This document shows positions 53,948 to 62,544 of a stretch of 64,000 bases of DNA, piece by piece. The notes beneath the pieces are model-generated. The model saw only the letters and a program-made list of their open reading frames with translations, was not told where the DNA came from and did no database searches. The position numbers were made by a program, and so were the translations under genes. Numbering within the stretch: the first letter of the stretch is position 1; every line of letters begins with the position of its first letter. This DNA is from Lewinellaceae bacterium. Its GTDB lineage: Bacteria; Bacteroidota; Bacteroidia; Chitinophagales; Saprospiraceae. Location of the stretch: NCBI GenBank assembly GCA_020636315.1, contig JACJYA010000013.1, positions 124,001-188,000 on the forward strand, in the 5' to 3' direction.

Positions 53948-54579
53948 AGCGACAACGGTATCCCTGGCCATTTATTTTAAAAATACCTCCAAAAGGGTAT
54001 GGAGACTCCATAAACTTATTTTATATTTGTATCGCAGCAGATACTGCCTGCGCGATATCGCTATCTACATAATAAGATGACCTTTAAAGTACTTAACAGC
54101 GGCCCGCAACGAGCGAAATACGTAACTTCCAGGTATTTTCCGGGAAGATCAGAGATGGTGTTTCATTTTTTACAAATCAGCAATCCCATGAACAAAGAGC
54201 TTGACATTTTCACTTTTCGCCATTTTCTTTTTGGCTACAGTATCCTACCCTTAGGCATATCATTGCGATTGTTTTCCCGAATAAATGACAATAGTTGAGT
54301 TTTCCAAAAGCATGGACTCCCTCCGGGGCAGCCCTCTTTTTTTTATGTACCCAAAACAAATGAAATAAAGAAAATAACCACAGAATGCAGTGGTTAATGC
54401 TTTGAAAAGCAGGCGGGTATCTTACCCGCAAATAGATGAGACGACGACAACTATGTTTGGCCTGAGCCCTTTCGCCCTGTCCGCCTTCCCCCGGGAATCC
54501 GGCAGTGAGAAAAGCCGGCTTTCGGCCACATTATTCTTTGCAATAAAATAACCTAATTCTTAAAACAAATTGTAATCTT
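53948..54579 (+). promoter_or_regulatory. 632-base non-coding region before the giant surface protein gene
   Basis: No credible gene. It holds a TATATTTG (-7 type, 54022-54029) without a clear -33, a palindrome GCGATATCGC (54052-54061), an AACCAC...GTGGTT inverted repeat (54377-54396), a perfect hairpin GCGGGTA-TCT-TACCCGC (54413-54429) and a run of T bases after CAGCCCTC (54330-54345). These could form a structured 5' leader of about 550 bases. Confidence 0.4.
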
Positions 54580-57500
54580 ATGGAAAGAACGAATTTTACT
54601 TTCGTTTCTACCTTCAACTGGCTAAAAGCACTGTCGCTCCTTATGGTGTTCGGCTTTGCCGGGGCCCATCAGGCGTATGCGCAGCCGCAGCTTATGGTTG
54701 CCGATGCGGCCGGGCAGGTACCGGCGCCGGTCATTACCAAGGTGCTGCCCGAAGGGCAATGTGCGTACCAGTTCCAGTGGACGGTATTTGTATTTGACCC
54801 TGCCAACCCGTTTGCGGCCACGGCGGATGCTTACATCTCGACGAGCACAACCTCTACCTCAGTGACCCCGGATGCTACACTGATGCTCATGGGCGGAGGC
54901 GGAACTTATGTGCTGGACGTTATCGCGGCGGTAGGCACCAACACGCTGACCATTCGCAAGGACGGGCCGAGCGGTTCCGTTACCCAAACTTATACGATCA
55001 TCGTTGACGATGTCCGGGAGCCACAGATCTACGGCCCGGGCAACATGGTGATCGAGGTTCCGAGCTGTGACCCGGACGGCGTTCCGGTGAACTGGACGGT
55101 ATCGACGGTTGACGATTGTGACCTGGCGCCGATCCTGGCGCACACCGGCGGCCCTGGCAGCGGCTCCCTGCTGTCGCCGGCCGGCAGCCCCTACACGGTC
55201 AGCTACACCTCAACGGACGATGACGGCAACGTAGCCTACTATTCGTTCACCATCACGGTGAACCAGGCTCCGGACCCGGCGCCGATCGTGGATGTATCGG
55301 GCAACGGGCAGTTCTCGATCCCGGCCTGCCAGTCGAGCGCTTCGGTGTTCTTCACTGGAAATGTATATGACTGCGGCATATCGCCGAACGATAACCTGAC
55401 GGGGCAGATCACGGTGAGCGGCGCGCCGCTGACGGTAGTTTACATCCAGGAGGAAGACGGTTTTGCGTTCTTCGAAGCGGTGGGCAACCTCACCCCGGGG
55501 ATCTACCCGATCGACGTATCCTACGGCGGAGTGACGGTACAGACGCTGTTCACGGTGGTGCAGGAAGCGGACCAGTTGCCGGACATCACGATGCCGGGCA
55601 ACCTGACGTACCTGCTGCCGGCGTGTACGAACCAGATGACGGGCCGGTTTGCCATCACGGTGACCGACGACTGCGACCCGTCGATCAGCCTGAACCGCCT
55701 GCACTTCACTTATACCAATGCCAACGGGACGACGACGCTGACGCCCCTGGCCGGTTATGACCTGGCACAGGGCTATTTCGAGTTTGAGCGCATCCTGACG
55801 GAGGATGATGACGGAGCAGTGATCACGGCCAACTATACGGACATAGCGGGCAACTTCCGCCAGGTGGACGCCACGCTGCAGGTTGTCAGCCAGCCGGACA
55901 CCTGGGCGCCGCTGATCATCTATCCTTCCCAGGATATCAATGTGACGCTGGACCCCTGTGACCCGGACCCGGCTGTCGTCTTCTTCGAAGTGACGGTGAC
56001 GGATAACTGCGACGGGGATTACGTTCCCGGCCCGGTTGTCGTTCCCGGCTCCGAGTTTACGGTGACCATCACGCCAACTCCTAACGGAAGTACAGTACTT
56101 AGCTCACCAGGCGGCGAAACTTTTGTCGCTGTTGTTAACCCCGGCACCTATCAGGTCCTGATTACGGCTACGGATGCCGCCGGCAACACGCGGGAGGAAG
56201 ATTTCTTCATCGTGGTTACCCAGGATCCTCCTCCTCCCACCAACCTGGTCTGTACGGACGACGTCAACGTAACGCTGGACGCCAACTGCCAGCGCCTGAT
56301 CACTGCCGATATGGTACTGGAAGGCAGCTTCGGCTGTGCGGACCCGGCAGACTTCCTGGTCAATATCGCTACGGATGACGACCCGACCAACGGGCCGATC
56401 CTCGATGGTTGCGGCCAGTTCATTTATGAAGTTACCTATGTAGGCCCTGGCCCTTCGGTTACCGGCAACCCACAGGGCCCTGGTGCTACCAGCGCTTACA
56501 CTGGTTTCGCCAACGGCACTCCGTTTGCTGAAGCCAACTGGACGGTTTCCTTTCCCGATCCTAATTCTCCGGGCGTTTATGCCTTCACCGATGACATGCT
56601 CACGCTGACGTCCGGTGCTGATGACGGGGTTGCTGTGGCTATTCCAATGCCACGGGACGGCCAGTTGACCTTCGATTATAACTATCAGATTGAAACGGTC
56701 GGTGGCCTGCTGGATATGGCCCTGATCGATCTTAATAGCAATACTATTGTTGACCTGAGCTTCCCTGCCGGTAATGTCAATACCGGCAGTGGCATGGTGG
56801 ATCAGGCTGTCCAGCAGGGCTGGGTACTGATGATCCTTCTTCAGGGCGACGGATTCCAGTCTTTAGGTAACGACTCTTTTGTTGAAGTTACCAACTTCCA
56901 GTTGCAGTTTGGCGATGATAGCAACGGGCCGACCTTCCCGTTCTTCAACTGGGAAGACTGCTGGGGTTATGTGACCGGCGAGGACAAGGCCGCTCCTGAC
57001 CTGGAGTGCCCGGATGACACCAACATTGGTACGGTTACCCGCGAAGCTCACGTACTGAGCGGCTCTCTGGACACTGGTGACGACCAGCTGAACCTCACCA
57101 ACTACTCCTGCTTTATCGACGGCTCCGGCACTCAGGCCGGCCCGCACTACTACGAGCTGACTGAATTCCAGGTTAGCGAAGAAGATTACTATACCTTCTA
57201 CCTGGACCACGCTTTCAACTCTGATGGCTTTGTAGCCATGTACCAGGGCAGCTTCGACCCGTCCAACCCCTGCCAGAACATCATCGCGCAGGTGGATGAC
57301 AACTTCCTGCTCATCCAGGGGTTGTTCCTCGGCCTGCTGAACCAGGGCCCTGTGGGCGGTATTTTCGACCCGGTTGTGCGCATCAGCCTTCCGCTGCGCC
57401 CGTACGAGACGTACTACATCCTGACCTCTACCAAGGACGCCAACGACACCGGCGACTACGAGTGGGTAGTCTTCAGCGACAACGGCGGCTGGCTCGGCGA

Positions 57501-60500
57501 GTGGAACATCTATGTTGATGTTGACCCGGTTACCTGGGAAGAGACTCCGGTTGAAGAGTTCATCAGCTTCCCGACCGAGCAGCGCACGTTCGCCATTGAA
57601 CTGTTCTGCGGCGATTTCGACCTGATCTACAACAACCCGGCGAGCCTGAGCATTACGGGCAACCCGATTGTATCCGACAACTGCGACAACAACGTTGACG
57701 TAAGCTTCGTCGATACCTATAGCGCCAACGGCGACTGTGTTCCCATCGTTATCACCCGTACTTTCACGGCCGTTGACGACAAGGGCAACACTTCTACCTG
57801 CACTCAGGAAATTACCCTGAGCCTGCCGGATATCAACGACATCCAGATGCCTCCTTTCACCGCTCCCCTGGAGTGTGACGAGGACTTCCCGCTGGACGCC
57901 AACGGCCACCCGGCTCCTTCGGCTACCGGCTACCCGTCGATCTTCACGGTCGCTGGTATCTACAACCTGGAGGACAGCTACTGCAGCATCGGCGCCGACT
58001 ACTCCGACGGCCCGGAAATCAATGTTTGCGACGGCACATACAAGTTCACCCGTACCTGGGATATCCTCAACTGGTGTGACCCGCTGAACGCCGGCTCCGG
58101 CTTCCTGCACTGGGACCAGATCGTCAAAGTAGGCGACTTCACCGCACCTGAGGTAACCTGCCCGGGCGAAGATACGGACTGGGACGGCATTCCCGACCAG
58201 GGCCTGACCTTCTCCACCAGCCCGTGGAGCTGTACCGGTAGCTTCAGCGTACCTGTACTGAATGATGACAACGTAACGGACAACTGCTCCGGCTGGTCTT
58301 ACACCACTGAGATCGTTACCGAAGTAGAAGTAGAAGTGACCAACCAGTATGGCCAGGTGACCGGCACCCGTATTGATACGGTAGTTGTACGGACCAACGC
58401 CATGATCACCCAGCGCGCAGACCGCCTGGTGACCGGCATTCCTCAAGGCAACCACTACTTCCGCTACACGGTGGAAGACGACTGTGGCAACAAGGTAGTA
58501 GAATACTGCCCGTTCTCTGTCAAGGACCTGATCGAGCCGACGGCTATCTGTGATGACGAACTGATCATCTCCATCGGCGGCGGCGACGACAGCTACGCAG
58601 GCGTACTGCCTAACGTACGCGCCCGCGTTTACGCTGAGGCCATCAACGAGAACGCTACGGACAACTGTGGCGTTGACCGCATCGAGGTGCGCCGGGACCA
58701 CTTCAACCCGATCCTCTATACCTGCGGCAATACGTTCTCCAACTGGGGCCCGTATGTTGACTTCTTCTGCTGCGATGTTGGCGTAACGATCACCATCGAG
58801 CTGCGCGTCTTCGACGAAGCCGGCAACGTTAACACCTGCTGGCTGGAAGTAACGCCGGAAGAGAAGGCCCGCCCGTACTGCTATGCTCCGCACCCGGTAT
58901 CTGTTGACTGCGATGACCTGCCGTACAACTTCGACCCGGCGGACCTCGACCAGTTGAACGACCTGTTCGGCGAAGCGACCGGCGAAGACAACTGCGGTGT
59001 TGCTTCTATTACCAGCTTCTCGTCTCCGAACCTGGAGTGCGGCTATGGCTACATTGACCGTAACTTCCGCGTAACGGACATCAACGGCAACCAGAGCAGC
59101 AACCCCTGTACGCAGAGGGTAACGATCAATGAAGTACACAACTTCGAGATCCACTTCCCGGGTGATGAAAACAACTTCATGTGTGGTGACGGAGTTGCTC
59201 CTGACAGCGTTAAATATACAGAGATCGGCTGCGACCTGCTGGCAGTAAGCCATACGGATGAAGAATTCACCGCCACCACCGGCAACGAGTGCTACAAGAT
59301 CTTCCGTACCTGGAAGGTAGTCAACTGGTGCCAGTACGACGGCGAATCTGATCCATTCATCGTTGGCCGTGACGAAGACTGTGACGGTAACCCAGGCTAT
59401 ACGCTTACTCCTAACGGTGTTGACGACGGCGATGGCAGCTGTGTATGGGTACTGCACCGCCCGGGTGGCTATACCTACATCGACAAGGACAACGACGAAT
59501 CTCCGAATAACAACATACCGCGTTCCTTCGAGAACCACTGTCTGTTCATTGACGACTTCTGGCGCAAGGAAGAGTATGCTGGCGGTTTCTACCAATACAC
59601 TCAGATCATCAAGGTTCACGATAATGAAAGGCCGGAGATCGACGGCGATGCACAGGAGTTCTGCTCTTACGATAATGTGGATTGCGATGGCATCGTTGGC
59701 CTTCCGTTCACCATTACCGAAGATTGCACGCCTGGCGACCTGACTATCGACGTATTCCTGGATGCAGGTGCTGACGGCAACCCGGCGAACGATATCGACC
59801 TTCGGGACCTGACGGACGGCCTGTTTGACGACTTCGAACTGACGGGAGACTATCCGGACTACCAGATCAACGGCCGCTTCCCGATCGGCGACCACGCATT
59901 TATTGTTTACGTAGAAGACGGCTGTGGCAACACCAACAGCGCGTCTCTGCCCTTCAGCGTGATCGACTGCAAGGAGCCTGCTCCGGTTTGTATCTATGGC
60001 CTTTCCACAGAACTGATGCCGGTTGACCTGGATGGCGACGACGTTCCTGATGCCAGCCAGATGGCAATCTGGGCAAGCGACTTTGTCGCTTCTCCAATAA
60101 TGGATTGCACCGGCCCGGTAGAGTTCTCGATCAACCGTCCTGGTGAGGTTCCCGATATAACATCCACCAGCCTTCTGCTGGACTGCTCTGATGTTATCCT
60201 CGGCGCCGGCCTCGTTAATATCGAGATCTGGGCATGGGATGGCCAGGGTAACAGCGACTTCTGCGAGACCTATATTCAGGTACTGGATGTAAACGATCCG
60301 CAGTATTGTTCCGACTCACTGGTAGTAGGCGCCGCCGGCGCTATTGCCACTGAAGAGGCCCTGGCAGTTGAGAACGTAGAAGTAACTCTTTCCGGCCAAG
60401 CCAGCCAGTCTATGACGACTGCTGCTGACGGTGAATACGAATTCGCCGGCCTGCAGGAAGGCTACGACTACACGATCACGCCGCAACTGAATGCCAACTA

Positions 60501-61548
60501 CCTCAACGGCGTTTCTACCTTCGACCTGGTGCTGATCAGCAAGCACATCCTCGGTGTGCAGCCGCTGGGCAGCCCGTACAAGATGATCGCCGCTGACGTT
60601 AACAACAGCCGCTCGATCACCACTCTCGACCTGATCCAGCTGCGCAAGCTGATCCTGTCGATCGATACCGAGTTCGAGAACAACACCAGCTGGCGCTTCG
60701 TAGAAGAAGCCTACGTGTTCCCGAATATTGCCAACCCGTGGTTTGAAGAGTTCCCCGAAGTGGTGAACATCAACAACCTGCCGGGTACGGGTATCAGCGG
60801 TGCTGACTTCGTAGCGGTTAAGATCGGTGACGTTAATGGTGATGCTCAGGCTAACGCTCTGGCAGGAATTGAAGGCCGTACGATGGCCGGCACTTTCGCC
60901 CTGAACGTAGCTGACGCAGAAGTTAAGGCCGGCAACGAATACACTGTAGAATTCACGGCTGCCGACATCGCCTCTATCGATGGCTACCAGGCAACCCTGA
61001 CGTTCGACAACAGTGCTCTGGAACTGGTTGACATCATCAACGGTGTTGCCACGGAAGAGAACTTCGGCCTGGCTTACGTCAACGAAGGCCTGATCACCAC
61101 GAGCTGGAACGGCAAGGCTACTGCAGGCGAAGCCCTGTTCAGCCTGGTGTTCCGCGCTACTGCCGATGCACAACTGAGCGAACTGCTGAATGTTAGCTCC
61201 CGCATCACGAAGGCAGAAGCCTACAAAACCAACGGCGACTACATGGACGTAGCGGTCACCTTCTCCGGTAAGGAGGTTGCCTCTGCCGGCTTCGAGCTGT
61301 ATCAGAACACGCCGAACCCATTCAAGGGTGAGACGCTGATCGGCTTCAACCTGCCAGCAGATGACAGCGTGACGCTGACCATCAGCGACGTAACGGGCAG
61401 AGTACTGAGGCTGGTTCGCCTGGATGGCGTTAAGGGGTACAACAACGTAGTTGTTAACTCCAACGACCTGCCGGCTGCCGGCGTACTGTACTACACCGTT
61501 GAAACGGCTGAATACACTGCTACCAAGAAGATGATTATCATCGAATAA
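54580..61548 (+). CDS. Giant T9SS-secreted multidomain surface protein with dockerin-like and cohesin-like domains
   Basis: 2322 residues. Signal peptide (ALSLLMVFGFAGAHQAYAQ). Residues ~40-800 and 1000-1900 are series of HYR/Ig-like units marked by the recurring TDNCD/DDCD/DNCG theme (TVDDCDLAPI, TDDCDPSISL, TDNCDGDYV, SDNCDNNVDV, DNCGVDRIEV, EDNCGVASIT). About 820-975 resembles a pre-peptidase C-type domain (EEDYYTFYLDHAFNSDGFVAMYQ). Then a regulatory-like segment (1924-1965), a dockerin-like block (about 1967-2093; LNGVSTFDLVLISKHILG, DVNNSRSITTLDLIQLRKL, KIGDVNGDA), a cohesin-like domain (2100-2228, VKAGNEYTVEFTAADIASIDGYQATLTFDNSALEL) and a T9SS tail (NTPNPFKGETLIGF ... TKKMIIIE). It should form a long fibre on the cell surface. 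Codon choice in the second half is very uniform, as in highly expressed genes. Confidence 0.9.
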   Translation: MERTNFTFVSTFNWLKALSLLMVFGFAGAHQAYAQPQLMVADAAGQVPAPVITKVLPEGQCAYQFQWTVFVFDPANPFAATADAYISTSTTSTSVTPDATLMLMGGGGTYVLDVIAAVGTNTLTIRKDGPSGSVTQTYTIIVDDVREPQIYGPGNMVIEVPSCDPDGVPVNWTVSTVDDCDLAPILAHTGGPGSGSLLSPAGSPYTVSYTSTDDDGNVAYYSFTITVNQAPDPAPIVDVSGNGQFSIPACQSSASVFFTGNVYDCGISPNDNLTGQITVSGAPLTVVYIQEEDGFAFFEAVGNLTPGIYPIDVSYGGVTVQTLFTVVQEADQLPDITMPGNLTYLLPACTNQMTGRFAITVTDDCDPSISLNRLHFTYTNANGTTTLTPLAGYDLAQGYFEFERILTEDDDGAVITANYTDIAGNFRQVDATLQVVSQPDTWAPLIIYPSQDINVTLDPCDPDPAVVFFEVTVTDNCDGDYVPGPVVVPGSEFTVTITPTPNGSTVLSSPGGETFVAVVNPGTYQVLITATDAAGNTREEDFFIVVTQDPPPPTNLVCTDDVNVTLDANCQRLITADMVLEGSFGCADPADFLVNIATDDDPTNGPILDGCGQFIYEVTYVGPGPSVTGNPQGPGATSAYTGFANGTPFAEANWTVSFPDPNSPGVYAFTDDMLTLTSGADDGVAVAIPMPRDGQLTFDYNYQIETVGGLLDMALIDLNSNTIVDLSFPAGNVNTGSGMVDQAVQQGWVLMILLQGDGFQSLGNDSFVEVTNFQLQFGDDSNGPTFPFFNWEDCWGYVTGEDKAAPDLECPDDTNIGTVTREAHVLSGSLDTGDDQLNLTNYSCFIDGSGTQAGPHYYELTEFQVSEEDYYTFYLDHAFNSDGFVAMYQGSFDPSNPCQNIIAQVDDNFLLIQGLFLGLLNQGPVGGIFDPVVRISLPLRPYETYYILTSTKDANDTGDYEWVVFSDNGGWLGEWNIYVDVDPVTWEETPVEEFISFPTEQRTFAIELFCGDFDLIYNNPASLSITGNPIVSDNCDNNVDVSFVDTYSANGDCVPIVITRTFTAVDDKGNTSTCTQEITLSLPDINDIQMPPFTAPLECDEDFPLDANGHPAPSATGYPSIFTVAGIYNLEDSYCSIGADYSDGPEINVCDGTYKFTRTWDILNWCDPLNAGSGFLHWDQIVKVGDFTAPEVTCPGEDTDWDGIPDQGLTFSTSPWSCTGSFSVPVLNDDNVTDNCSGWSYTTEIVTEVEVEVTNQYGQVTGTRIDTVVVRTNAMITQRADRLVTGIPQGNHYFRYTVEDDCGNKVVEYCPFSVKDLIEPTAICDDELIISIGGGDDSYAGVLPNVRARVYAEAINENATDNCGVDRIEVRRDHFNPILYTCGNTFSNWGPYVDFFCCDVGVTITIELRVFDEAGNVNTCWLEVTPEEKARPYCYAPHPVSVDCDDLPYNFDPADLDQLNDLFGEATGEDNCGVASITSFSSPNLECGYGYIDRNFRVTDINGNQSSNPCTQRVTINEVHNFEIHFPGDENNFMCGDGVAPDSVKYTEIGCDLLAVSHTDEEFTATTGNECYKIFRTWKVVNWCQYDGESDPFIVGRDEDCDGNPGYTLTPNGVDDGDGSCVWVLHRPGGYTYIDKDNDESPNNNIPRSFENHCLFIDDFWRKEEYAGGFYQYTQIIKVHDNERPEIDGDAQEFCSYDNVDCDGIVGLPFTITEDCTPGDLTIDVFLDAGADGNPANDIDLRDLTDGLFDDFELTGDYPDYQINGRFPIGDHAFIVYVEDGCGNTNSASLPFSVIDCKEPAPVCIYGLSTELMPVDLDGDDVPDASQMAIWASDFVASPIMDCTGPVEFSINRPGEVPDITSTSLLLDCSDVILGAGLVNIEIWAWDGQGNSDFCETYIQVLDVNDPQYCSDSLVVGAAGAIATEEALAVENVEVTLSGQASQSMTTAADGEYEFAGLQEGYDYTITPQLNANYLNGVSTFDLVLISKHILGVQPLGSPYKMIAADVNNSRSITTLDLIQLRKLILSIDTEFENNTSWRFVEEAYVFPNIANPWFEEFPEVVNINNLPGTGISGADFVAVKIGDVNGDAQANALAGIEGRTMAGTFALNVADAEVKAGNEYTVEFTAADIASIDGYQATLTFDNSALELVDIINGVATEENFGLAYVNEGLITTSWNGKATAGEALFSLVFRATADAQLSELLNVSSRITKAEAYKTNGDYMDVAVTFSGKEVASAGFELYQNTPNPFKGETLIGFNLPADDSVTLTISDVTGRVLRLVRLDGVKGYNNVVVNSNDLPAAGVLYYTVETAEYTATKKMIIIE

Positions 61549-61564
61549 TCACGATAAAACTTTA

Positions 61565-61600
61565 GGAGTGGCCCCAATTCGGGGCCACTCCATCTTTTTT
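61565..61600 (+). terminator. Strong intrinsic terminator after the giant gene
   Basis: A perfect 11-bp stem GGAGTGGCCCC / GGGGCCACTCC with loop AATTC (61565-61591), followed by ATCTTTTTT. It separates the giant gene from the cohesin genes. Confidence 0.92.
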
Positions 61601-61696
61601 ATGCTTTGGGCGAAATAACTTAAGGGGCAAGCTTTCCATTCTACTCTTTTTTTGGTACCTTGCCAGCCAATTTTTGGATATCAATCCCATGATCCC

Positions 61697-62488
61697 ATGA
61701 TAAACTTCACTTACACTGTAAGGGCCTTCCTGGCAGTTGCGTTTCTGCTGTATCTTCCCTTCATTACTGAAGCGCAGGTTTCCATTTATGCCAATGATCT
61801 CACTGTTCAACCGGACGAGACCTTTACGGTCGATGTGACGGGGCAGGGTTTCCAGAATATTCTGACCTGCCAGTTCAGTGTTTCCTGGGATCCTGAAGCG
61901 TTTGAGTTCAAAGGGACGGAGAACCTCAATGCCCTGTTCGAAGATTATCCGCTTGACCATTTCGGGTTTGCTCAGATCAATGAAGGCAAACTCGGATTTT
62001 CGTGGATCGACTTCTCCCTGGCCGGCATCACCATGGAAGACGATAGCATCCTTTTTTCCTTTAAGCTCAAAACCCTTCAGGAACAGAGCGGCACTCAGCC
62101 TATCAACTTCGGCGCCGACCCCACTGCTATTGAAGTTGCCGACACGGCCGAAAACATTCTCGATGTGGAATTTACGGAAGGGACGATCACTATCGAAGGA
62201 GTCAATAATATTCGAAACAAAAATAAAGCTGTTCTCGTACAAATAAACAGTTCCCCAAACCCCTTTACAGAACAAACGCTGGTGGACATAAACTTTCTGC
62301 GTCCAGCATCAGCTCACATTACTATCCATGACGTCAGTGGCGCCACCCTCTACCAGGAGTCTGCAAATTTCCCGAGCGGCCGGCACACACTCGTTTTATC
62401 AAAGGACATTTTCCTCCAGGCGGGAACTTACATTCTGAAGGTCCAGTCTGAAGATTTTTTGGTAACGCATAAACTGATCGTACTATAA
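61697..62488 (+). CDS. Secreted single-cohesin protein with T9SS tail
   Basis: 263 residues from the ATG at 61697 (MINFTYTVRAFLAVAFLLYL). An earlier ATG at 61689 is stopped after three codons and one at 61652 precedes the signal peptide by 15 residues. After the signal (to ITEAQ) comes one cohesin-like domain (28-167: VQPDETFTVDVTGQGFQNILTCQFSVSWDPEAFEF, GKLGFSWID, DSILFSFKL) and a sorting domain (SSPNPFTEQTLVDINF ... AGTYILKVQSEDFLVTHKLIVL). The cohesin fold in cellulosomes binds dockerins; here it lies 149 bases after a gene ending in a dockerin-like block. Its partner is unproven. Confidence 0.82.
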   Translation: MINFTYTVRAFLAVAFLLYLPFITEAQVSIYANDLTVQPDETFTVDVTGQGFQNILTCQFSVSWDPEAFEFKGTENLNALFEDYPLDHFGFAQINEGKLGFSWIDFSLAGITMEDDSILFSFKLKTLQEQSGTQPINFGADPTAIEVADTAENILDVEFTEGTITIEGVNNIRNKNKAVLVQINSSPNPFTEQTLVDINFLRPASAHITIHDVSGATLYQESANFPSGRHTLVLSKDIFLQAGTYILKVQSEDFLVTHKLIVL

Positions 62489-62544
62489 GCTTTATAGCGT
62501 AAGCTTTATTCATTCGTTTACAATCATCCCAAATTCCGAGCACG

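Noticed and set aside
54077..54298. 73-codon frame in the leader of the giant gene
   Set aside because: No start signal, no family and odd composition for this genome.
54380..54430. tRNA-like stretch (GCAGTGGTTAATGC, then a TTTGAAAA loop, then a GC-rich hairpin)
   Set aside because: The D-arm-like part is suggestive, but there is no acceptor stem, the anticodon loop has the wrong size and no T-loop is present.
56863..59895. Open frame of about 1010 codons on the minus strand inside the giant gene
   Set aside because: It is the antisense of a strongly biased coding sequence. It has no domain, no signal peptide and a Val/Arg-rich composition typical of a shadow frame.
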